A DNA stretch of 20,316 nt from an uncultured Eubacteriales bacterium. GTDB taxonomy: Bacteria > Bacillota > Clostridia > Oscillospirales > CAG-272. The notes beneath the pieces are model-generated. The model did not search any database. It saw nothing but the letters and a program-made list of their open reading frames with translations, and was not told the origin of the DNA. Shown here in pieces: positions 14,638 to 20,316 of this stretch; position 1 is the stretch's first letter; each line of letters starts with the position of its first letter. The translations under genes were made by a program, and so were the position numbers. The stretch covers positions 1 to 20,316 of the forward strand of contig CAKRQU010000027.1 in assembly GCA_934394585.1 (NCBI GenBank), in the 5' to 3' direction.

Positions 14638-15564
14638 TCAGAGATCGGTTTTGTCCGCAGGCGCCTTGCAGAAAATGAGCGGACGCGCATCGGAAAGACC
14701 GAAAGCAAAATCAACGTAAGCTATGTAATCCGCCACGAGAGGGTTATCTCTGGGAGAAACCAGCACAGTCGGCTCCGTTATGTAAACGAGCTTGAATACT
14801 TCGCGGAGCAATGAGCTGTCCGCGATGATCCATTCCTTGGCTTCCAGCTTGGCACTGCCCGCGCCGATAACCATGTAGCGCATACCGTATGCGGGGTTTG
14901 CGCCCTTGCCTGTTTCGGGATTGCTCTGCGGGCATACGCGGGAATCCACGCCGCATATAGTTCTCGCCGTTTCCTCCAGCTCGGGGCTTACGAGAAGCAG
15001 GTCAAAATTCGAAACAAAAGGCAGCCCGTCCGCCGTGACGTAGCTATTTGCCTGAGTCTGAGCGGCGCTTATCGAGCTCACGGAAAGTGCCTGCGTCATA
15101 ATATTTGAAAACTTTGTAGAGGAACCGTTGCTCACGGGGTGATTTGCGTTTGCCGTAGCCACGCCGTCATAGCCGGTATTGGTACGCGCGCCCGTGAAAA
15201 ATTTATAGAATGCGGAAAGCACCGTCATGTATGCGGAATCCGCGAGACGCACGCCTATACGTTTTGCTTCCTCCACAAAATTGCCCTTCACATCCTTGTA
15301 TGAAACAGGCAGCGCGAGCGCGTGCTCTGCAGGAGTAATCTTTGTATTGAAAGTTCCCGATGTGCCGGCATAAGTGAGCGTATTGTTTGTATACGCCTGA
15401 AGCTCGCCGTAGCCGCCGAGGCTCTGCGCCTTGTATTCGGTATTGTCCTGCTTTATTATGTCGGCTACGCTGCCGATAACGTTTATTCTGGAATTATATC
15501 TCTCGTCAAAGCTTTTCTTTACGAGGGGATACATATCGTTTGACCATGTGTAAATATCTTTCAT
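14638..15564 (-). CDS. Phage major capsid protein (HK97-fold type)
   Basis: The 308-residue protein shows the order and motifs of HK97-fold coat proteins near the Mu gpT-like group. There is a short N-arm (1-30), a central helix (VEEAKRIGVRLADSAYMTVLSAF, in two parts), then ANANHPVSNGSS-KFSN, TADGLPF, and LLVSPELEETARTI followed by the domain that leads to AKEWIIADSS. A C-terminal beta hairpin (YIAYVDFAFGLSDARPL) closes it. No long N-terminal delta domain or protease gene is seen; the separate acidic gene upstream would act as scaffold. ATG 15564; AAAGGAAA lies about 12 nt upstream, a longer spacing than usual. It is the only gene in the cassette preceded by a gap of more than 60 nt holding its own repeats. 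Confidence 0.82.
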   Translation of the reverse strand: MKDIYTWSNDMYPLVKKSFDERYNSRINVIGSVADIIKQDNTEYKAQSLGGYGELQAYTNNTLTYAGTSGTFNTKITPAEHALALPVSYKDVKGNFVEEAKRIGVRLADSAYMTVLSAFYKFFTGARTNTGYDGVATANANHPVSNGSSTKFSNIMTQALSVSSISAAQTQANSYVTADGLPFVSNFDLLLVSPELEETARTICGVDSRVCPQSNPETGKGANPAYGMRYMVIGAGSAKLEAKEWIIADSSLLREVFKLVYITEPTVLVSPRDNPLVADYIAYVDFAFGLSDARPLIFCKAPADKTDL

Positions 15565-15584
15565 CTGTTTTTTATTTCCTTTCT

Positions 15585-15621
15585 TTTTATACCTTTGTTA
15601 TTTGATTTTATACGTTTGTTA
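15585..15621. repeat. Direct repeat upstream of the capsid gene
   Basis: TTTTATACCTTTGTTA (15585-15600) and TTTTATACGTTTGTTA (15606-15621) differ at one base and are 21 bp apart, i.e. two helical turns. They lie in the 68-nt gap before the major capsid gene. On the minus strand each ends GTATAAAA, which could also read as a -10-like element, so this may be an internal promoter or operator. Confidence 0.6.
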
Positions 15622-15632
15622 AAATGTTTTAT

Positions 15633-16322
15633 TCATTTGTATAATTTTGTCGGAATGCCGTTTATCAGGTCGTAATATTCCCTGTACGACATGCCGTATT
15701 CTCTGGCGAGATTTCTCTGCCTGTCGGAAAGAGCTACGCCTCTGCTCACCGCGCAGGCTCCTGCGGGCGTCGCCATTCTTTTGCTTCCCGTGTCGCGTGC
15801 GGCGTGCGTCATGCGGAGAAAATCCGCGCATACCGCGTCGAAGCTCTGCTTTTTCCCGCGGGCAAATATGGCAAACATCGGGTTCGATGTCGCGGCACGT
15901 ATCTCCTGCTCGGAAAGCTCAACGGGATATTCGTCCTCTCCGCCGATATCGGATTTTTCCTCCTGCGCCGCGTCGGACTGCGCCTCCTCTGCGGGCATAT
16001 CCGCATCGGCTTCGGCTTCCGCTTCCGCGCTATCTGCTTTCTCGGCGCCGTGTATATCCGGCAAGCCGGAAGGCTTTGCCGCTTCCGCGGTAAAAGGCGC
16101 CATCTCCTCCGATTCGGCATCGGCTTCCGCCGCGGTTTCGGTTTCGGCTTCGATTTCCGTATCGCCATCGGCTTCGCCGTCAGCCTCGTATTCCGTTGCG
16201 TCTACGGTATTTTCATCCGTTTCTTCCGCCATGCCGCAGTCCTGCGCCGTTATTTCTTTCGCCGCCTCGGATATTTCCTTTTCCGCTACATTTTCATTAT
16301 TTATGATTTTCTCATCATTCAT
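15633..16322 (-). CDS. Putative capsid scaffold protein (acidic)
   Basis: The 229-residue protein is strongly acidic. Residues about 1-130 are low-complexity Glu/Ala/Asp-rich (many EAE, EADAD blocks) and probably disordered or helical. The C-terminal part from about 135 is ordered: YPVELSEQEIRAATSNPMFAIFARG, then a positively charged stretch and ALSDRQRNLAREYGMSYREYYDLI. Position between portal and coat genes and the acidic N-part with a basic C-terminal helix fit a scaffolding protein that shapes the procapsid and is then lost. Sequence alone would not identify it. ATG 16322 overlaps the portal stop by 8 nt with GGAGG upstream; it is coupled to portal. Confidence 0.6.
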   Translation of the reverse strand: MNDEKIINNENVAEKEISEAAKEITAQDCGMAEETDENTVDATEYEADGEADGDTEIEAETETAAEADAESEEMAPFTAEAAKPSGLPDIHGAEKADSAEAEAEADADMPAEEAQSDAAQEEKSDIGGEDEYPVELSEQEIRAATSNPMFAIFARGKKQSFDAVCADFLRMTHAARDTGSKRMATPAGACAVSRGVALSDRQRNLAREYGMSYREYYDLINGIPTKLYK

Positions 16323-18003
16323 GCTTGTTTTCCTCCTCTTTTCCGCCGAATCTCGCATCCAGACTCTCGCATATTTTATTGCCGTATGGTATATTCAGCG
16401 CTTCCACATAAGCGCGTACTATAGGATAATTTTCCTCTGTTATTTCCGTTTTCATCAGCTCGGATATCGCCGAAATCGTAAACGAACGTGAATTTTCTAT
16501 TCCGTTGCCCACGTTTATTTTCACATCGAGCGACGGGACGTATCCCATCAGATCAATGCAGTTTTGGCATTTTTCCATTGCGCCGCCGCAACCCGCCGAT
16601 ATGGATTCCAGCTTTTCGTGATCGAAAATTTCCAGCGCAAACCAGTCGAGCAGACGGTAAAGCCTTGTAAATCCCGCTCTTTTGCATACCTGCTTTGCGG
16701 AAACGCGCTTTGAAGCGAAATCGCTGAGCAATGCGAGTCCGGTGGCGGTAGTCACCTGCGTGGAGCTGTCGCCCTGCAGAAAATCGTAATTTCCGAGTGC
16801 CTCCTTCATCAGCGAACGGTATTTGTCCGCTATTTCGTAATGCACGGTGCTGTCCCCCGCCAGACCTCCGAGCCTGGAGACCTTGTCTATCATACCGGGG
16901 CGCAACTTCCATACGGCACCGGGCTTGTTCTGCGGAAAGCTGTCGGGAGCAAAAGCATTTTCCTCATAGAGCAAAATATCGTTTGCGAAAAATGCCGTAT
17001 TGAGCTGCGCAAAAGCGAGTTGCCTGTCTGCCGCATCCACGAGAGGAAGTATGGCTTCTATTTCGCTTCTGCCCCACAGACTGTCGTCGCTCATTATCCT
17101 GCTGTATATTACAAAAGGATACTGCGTGCATGAGGTTTTTTTCCAGAATTTCGGGATATATCTTATTTCTCTGCCGCATATCAGAATGGAAAGAGCTATA
17201 TCACCCGCATTGTATGCGTAGTCCACAGAGGAAATATTCCCTGCCGCATCCACGGTATCGCACGAGCAAAATCCGTCGTAAGGCTGGCGAAACCACCATT
17301 CCGTCACGTCTATGAGCGGATCGGCGTCACTCGCGTAAATGTCGGTTTCCAGTCCCGCCTTGTCGCGTTCGTCGAAAATCTCGTCTATCGTCGTTTCCGC
17401 AAGAGCAAGATCGTCAGCAAAAATGCGGCGCGCCGCCATTTTGCTTAACTTGTATGTATATCCGATATATTCGCAGTTGTCCGTATCGGTGCTGTTCGGG
17501 TCGGGATAAATGCTTTCCGGCGAAGGATTTTCTATCGCTATTTCGTCAGTGCCGTTTTCACCCGTCGTCAGAGCGAGCTTCCATACGGCGCTGCCGTAAA
17601 TCCCGAGCCTGCGCTCGTTTACGGAATTTTTTATTTCCGTTTCGTTTGCGGCGCAGATATAACGCACCGCGTTTTCACGCGCTTTTGCCATGTCCGCATC
17701 CTCCGTGTTTCTCGCGCAGAATTCAAAATCCGGCATGCCCGCCTCTATCTGGCTTTCCACGTGCAGATAGCAATCCGGCACCGCGGCAGGCGTCCACGGC
17801 AGCTCTGTGGAGGCGAGAAAATCGCCCGTCTGCTTTGCCGTATCGTGAGCGCCGCGATAGTAGCCGTACATACGCCGCCAGTAGTTTTCCGTATCGGCGC
17901 GTGCTATTTTCGCCTCGTGCAAAAGAAAAGATATACTCCTTTCACGGTTTTCAGGCGTATCGTAAGCCACTGTATTATCATCGTATTTTTTAAATAAGTT
18001 CAT
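16315..18003 (-). CDS. Phage portal protein
   Basis: The 562-residue protein should form the dodecameric ring at one capsid vertex through which DNA enters and leaves. It has an N-terminal segment starting MNLFKKYDDN, a wing region with YWRRMYGYYRGAH, and a central beta region (NPSPESIYPDP, WWFRQPYDGF). Next comes FVIYSRIMSDDSLWGRSEIEAILPL, typical of portal stems, then helices at DRQLAFAQLNTAFF, and a C-terminal tail around QGDSSTQVTTATGLALLSDFASKR. The size fits P22- or Clostridium podovirus-type portals. The ATG at 18003 overlaps the terminase stop codon (ATGA), so a longer frame starting at 18075 is not needed. Confidence 0.8.
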   Translation of the reverse strand: MNLFKKYDDNTVAYDTPENRERSISFLLHEAKIARADTENYWRRMYGYYRGAHDTAKQTGDFLASTELPWTPAAVPDCYLHVESQIEAGMPDFEFCARNTEDADMAKARENAVRYICAANETEIKNSVNERRLGIYGSAVWKLALTTGENGTDEIAIENPSPESIYPDPNSTDTDNCEYIGYTYKLSKMAARRIFADDLALAETTIDEIFDERDKAGLETDIYASDADPLIDVTEWWFRQPYDGFCSCDTVDAAGNISSVDYAYNAGDIALSILICGREIRYIPKFWKKTSCTQYPFVIYSRIMSDDSLWGRSEIEAILPLVDAADRQLAFAQLNTAFFANDILLYEENAFAPDSFPQNKPGAVWKLRPGMIDKVSRLGGLAGDSTVHYEIADKYRSLMKEALGNYDFLQGDSSTQVTTATGLALLSDFASKRVSAKQVCKRAGFTRLYRLLDWFALEIFDHEKLESISAGCGGAMEKCQNCIDLMGYVPSLDVKINVGNGIENSRSFTISAISELMKTEITEENYPIVRAYVEALNIPYGNKICESLDARFGGKEEENKHE

Positions 18004-19322
18004 TTTATGTGAATATTCCTTTCTTCTATAATTTTCTTCAGCCTCGGCGAATTTGTTTCCGCGCCTGCGGGGCAATCGCGCATATACGAAGCGAAATACC
18101 GCAGCGCGTCGGGCGCATGGGTTATCTCGTGCGGAAAAACAGCGACATCCGCGGGATTTGCCTTGTCATGCATCAGCAGTGGCAGTGAACGTATCAGATT
18201 TTCGCATCCGCGGAAAATCCTCAGCCTTGAATTCCCGTCGCCGTCGGGCTTCAGCCATTCCTTCAGCGCCATCCAGCCGTCCGTCCTGTTCGGACGGATT
18301 TTCGTCAGATAAACCCCGTTTTCCGCAAAAATCGAAGCCATATCGCGCCCGCTGTCCTTTTGCCGCGACCAAAGATCCGACGGCGCTATGAAAACCGTGT
18401 TTTCCTTTGCGCGCGAAAGAATTTTCTCCGCCGCTTCGCTTATTATCAGCGAGCTTTCGTATATTTCCGAGCAGACAAAAGCTTTTCCGCTCCGCGTCAC
18501 GTCTATAAAAAGCGCCGCCAGCATATCCAGCCCGTAGTCGATGGCACAGAAATGCATGCAGTCCTGCGGCATCGGTATCGGCTCGCATGTGTGAACAGAG
18601 TAATCGAATTCCGAAAAAAACTGCCCCGAGAAAACATCCCAGCTTCCGTAAAGCCATGCTTTTTTCAGCTCCTCCGGCAGATTTTCCAGCTGCTTTACAT
18701 AATCGGGATTTTTCTCTGTCAGCGCCGTATTGTCATATACGCCCGCGGGAATAAATCTGTATTCATCGGGATTTTCGCTTTCGCGGAAACGCCGCTCTAT
18801 AAAAAGCCGTTTCACCCAGCCGTGGCCGATGCCGCCGGGATTGCATGTCAGATACATCCTTTTCGGGAAATCGTTCGCGCCTCTCAGCGATGCCGCGAGC
18901 GTGCAAAACATCGTTTCGCTTATCTGCGTGGCTTCGTCTATGGCTATTATGTCAAATTCCTGCCCCTGATACCGGAGCAGATCGTTTTCCCGCGCGAGAT
19001 AGCCGAATTGCAGTCTTGAACCGCATGAAAATTCCATGCATCTGTCCTTTTCCGAATATTTGCAAAGCTCGGGATATCCGGCGAGTATTTCCCGCAGCGG
19101 ACGGATGTGGTTTTCCGTCAGCTCGGGAAGCGTTCTGCGGAGCAGCAGGATTTTTATCCCCGCATAATTCAGGCAAAGAAGCAACAGCTTGTATCTCAGC
19201 GCCCAGCTTTTTCCGCCTCCGCGCGCTCCGCCGTAAGCGGTATACTTTGCTTTCGAGAGAAAGAATTCTCTCTGTTTTTCACTTGGCTTTATTCCCAGCG
19301 AAACAGTAAGCCTATTCGGCAT
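18000..19322 (-). CDS. Phage terminase large subunit
   Basis: The 440-residue motor and nuclease packages DNA into the procapsid through the portal. The ATPase half has Walker A GGARGGGKS (31-39), Walker B IIAIDE (125-130) and the coupling motif TCNPGG (159-164). The RNase H-like nuclease half has AIDYG with D262, CSEIYE near 284-289, APSD near 313-316, and HAPDALRY (402-409) with D405. All key residues are present, so it looks functional. ATG 19322 overlaps the small-subunit stop by 11 nt. It ends by overlapping the portal start (ATGA). Confidence 0.93.
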   Translation of the reverse strand: MPNRLTVSLGIKPSEKQREFFLSKAKYTAYGGARGGGKSWALRYKLLLLCLNYAGIKILLLRRTLPELTENHIRPLREILAGYPELCKYSEKDRCMEFSCGSRLQFGYLARENDLLRYQGQEFDIIAIDEATQISETMFCTLAASLRGANDFPKRMYLTCNPGGIGHGWVKRLFIERRFRESENPDEYRFIPAGVYDNTALTEKNPDYVKQLENLPEELKKAWLYGSWDVFSGQFFSEFDYSVHTCEPIPMPQDCMHFCAIDYGLDMLAALFIDVTRSGKAFVCSEIYESSLIISEAAEKILSRAKENTVFIAPSDLWSRQKDSGRDMASIFAENGVYLTKIRPNRTDGWMALKEWLKPDGDGNSRLRIFRGCENLIRSLPLLMHDKANPADVAVFPHEITHAPDALRYFASYMRDCPAGAETNSPRLKKIIEERNIHIK

Positions 19323-19746
19323 AATGTGCCGCCTCTCCCGAAAGCAATATTTCCGTTTTTTCCTCTTCGTTCTCCTCCTTGGCGCCCCAACCGAAATTTT
19401 CCTTCAGTATCGCGGTAGCAAGAGCGCCGTTTATTTCTCCGCTTATGCTGTTTTCTTCTATGTACGCCTCTATTTTCAAAAGCGCCATTTCAACTTCATC
19501 GCAGAAACATTTGTTCGCCCGAAGAGCCTTAAATTGCCGCTTTGTTATCCCCAGCGCCAGACACAGACCGGAAAGAGTGTACGGTTTGGTACGTCTTTTC
19601 GGGCAGAGTGCGCAGGCGGATTCGTCCTTTTTGCAGGTAGAGCAAGCGGGCGATATCACGGCGCTGTCGCACTCGCGGAAATACGCGGTGGCGCGGCGGG
19701 CAAAAGCGGTTGGTGTAAGCTTGTCCTTATTTATATTTTTACTCAT
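19312..19746 (-). CDS. Phage terminase small subunit
   Basis: The 144-residue protein should recognise the packaging site and load the large subunit. A helix-turn-helix region, YTLSGLCLALGITKRQFKAL (about 56-75), is followed by helices KIEAYIEENSISGEINGALATAI and the ending ILKENFGWGAKEE, all typical of terminase small subunits with 'LKNNFGW' tails. Ahead of this lies a possible zinc knuckle, C35-x2-C38-x6-C45-x2-C48, which is not usual in this family. ATG 19746 is preferred (the earlier frame runs through the gene upstream); its ribosome binding site is poor. It starts 20 nt after the small zinc-type gene and overlaps terminase large by 11 nt. Confidence 0.75.
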   Translation of the reverse strand: MSKNINKDKLTPTAFARRATAYFRECDSAVISPACSTCKKDESACALCPKRRTKPYTLSGLCLALGITKRQFKALRANKCFCDEVEMALLKIEAYIEENSISGEINGALATAILKENFGWGAKEENEEEKTEILLSGEAAHYAE

Positions 19747-19766
19747 TAAAAAAGAGCTTGAATATT

Positions 19767-19988
19767 TTAATATGCAGCGAGATCGGAAGCCTTTCTCGCG
19801 AAATCGTACGTATGCTCCTCGGCATATTCGCACCAGCAATCCTTGTGGATGATATCCTCGTTTTCGAGAATAATAAGTGCATCGTCCGCAGAGTAGATCG
19901 CATATCCGCAGTGATCGCAATACGCGATTATCCTCGCGCGCGGCTCTCTCTCCGCTTCATCATAATCCAAATACCTGCTCGTATCCAT
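19767..19988 (-). CDS. Small phage-type zinc-binding protein
   Basis: The 73-residue acidic protein has CDHC (C24, C27) and H48-x2-C51 with a further C53, a treble-clef or zinc-ribbon arrangement: YCDHCGYAIYSADDALII, then IIHKDCWCEYAEEH. Similar small proteins with 'CxxCG-x-IY...CxxC/HxxC...YA' occur in prophages of Clostridia, by recollection, without a known role. The ATG at 19988 is preferred over the adjacent GTG 19991, because AAGGAG lies 4 nt upstream of it and only directly adjoins the GTG. It is the first gene of the capsid/packaging operon, 40 nt after the promoter. Confidence 0.78.
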   Translation of the reverse strand: MDTSRYLDYDEAEREPRARIIAYCDHCGYAIYSADDALIILENEDIIHKDCWCEYAEEHTYDFARKASDLAAY

Positions 19989-20028
19989 CACTCTCCTTTT
20001 TTTACCTCGGTTTTGCTACCGTGGCTAC

Positions 20029-20057
20029 ATTATACCACACATTTGTTCGTTTGTCAA
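20029..20057 (-). promoter_or_regulatory. Consensus sigma-A promoter of the capsid/packaging operon
   Basis: On the minus strand, TTGACA (20057-20052), a 17-nt spacer, and TATAAT (20034-20029) preceded by an extended -10 TGG. Both hexamers match consensus perfectly, so the operon should be strongly and constitutively transcribed unless repressed. Confidence 0.88.
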
Positions 20058-20081
20058 CGCTTTTTCAGAACTTTTGTTCGT
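20042..20081. promoter_or_regulatory. Possible operator: direct repeats around the -35 box
   Basis: TTTGTTCGT occurs at 20042-20050 and again at 20073-20081, 31 bp apart (about three helical turns), one on each side of the -35 hexamer of the operon promoter. Position fits a repressor or activator site; no regulator gene for it is in the window. Confidence 0.4.
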
Positions 20082-20099
20082 ATTTTGGGATTTTTTTCC

Positions 20100-20316
20100 T
20101 GTGATTGGCGGTTTTTCTTTAAAGAAAATGAGGAAAAGAAGCGGGCGGCGCGCCCGTGGTCGTTTTTCTTTTTCCAAAAGAAACAAAAAGTTAGTTTGCC
20201 CCCTATGTGGAAACGGTCGCGCTTTTTACTGACAAAAAGCGCGGGAAAAGTCACCAAAGGAAGGCTCCTCGCCCTCCTTTGCAAACTACCTCGCACCCCG
20301 TCGAGTCAGCCGCGGG
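20100..20316 (-). repeat. Dispersed structured repeat, copy C (partial, inverted)
   Basis: The reverse complement of 20230-20316 matches the end of the core of copies A and B (including CACCCCGTCGA at 20294-20304 and the GGAGGCTCC-like GAAGGCTCCTCGCCCTCC block at 20259-20276). 20100-20229 holds the typical flanking hairpin modules (CTTTTTCCAAAAG type, GGGCGGCGCGCCCG). The copy is truncated by the window end and lies opposite in orientation to A and B, upstream of the operon promoter. Confidence 0.8.

Noticed and set aside
12133..20060. Attachment-site direct repeats bounding the phage-like cassette
   Set aside because: The only shared sequences I saw at the two ends are promoter hexamers (TGTCAA, ATTATA-type); no longer direct repeat, tRNA gene or integrase supports att sites.
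20054..20296. 80-codon minus-strand frame over repeat C
   Set aside because: It starts inside the repeat and covers the noncoding core end and flank modules. The same short start recurs in A and B in frames that then diverge.

Overview
The window looks like chromosomal DNA of a low-GC Gram-positive anaerobe of the class Clostridia, probably gut-associated. The grounds are consensus sigma-A promoters with 17-bp spacers in front of most genes, GGAGG-type ribosome binding sites, a T-box riboswitch before thrS, intrinsic terminators, a DUF1836 regulator (a Firmicutes family), and a small inverted-repeat element of a type I recall from gut Clostridia. No rRNA, tRNA, CRISPR array or transposase gene was seen.

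Layout. 1-1179 is gene-free and consists of a MITE-like element (59-232), small hairpins and copy A of a dispersed structured repeat. 1180-5030 holds dut (dUTPase, minus), a secreted SGNH hydrolase with a long Thr/Ala stalk and a membrane anchor (plus), a DUF1836 regulator (minus) and a cytoplasmic SGNH hydrolase (plus). 5085-6056 is copy B of the dispersed repeat. 6057-11663 holds a lipoprotein, a sugar-nucleotidyltransferase-like enzyme, a small membrane protein, an aldose-1-epimerase-like protein, a T-box leader with thrS, and a Nudix hydrolase. 11566-12102 is a decayed beta-helix gene that keeps a good promoter and ribosome binding site.

12164-20057 is the accessory part: one minus-strand operon driven from a consensus promoter at 20029-20057. 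In transcription order it encodes a small zinc-binding-type protein, terminase small subunit, terminase large subunit, portal, acidic scaffold-like protein, HK97-type major capsid protein, head-tail adaptor and a large beta-propeller-like tail hub or stopper. Most genes overlap or are closely spaced, and all are open. The order matches the head module of P22-like short-tailed phages. No integrase, repressor, replication, lysis, ejection or tail-fibre gene lies in the window, and a housekeeping locus follows directly. It is therefore either the edge of a larger prophage continuing past 20316, a reduced prophage, or a retained capsid-and-packaging unit such as a gene-transfer-agent-like or capsid-forming satellite module. 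The right end of the window is a partial, inverted copy C of the dispersed repeat.

The two most unusual things are this compact capsid/packaging operon under a constitutive-looking promoter, and the roughly 0.5-0.8 kb structured repeat family (copies A, B and C), which has long inverted arms and no evident protein.
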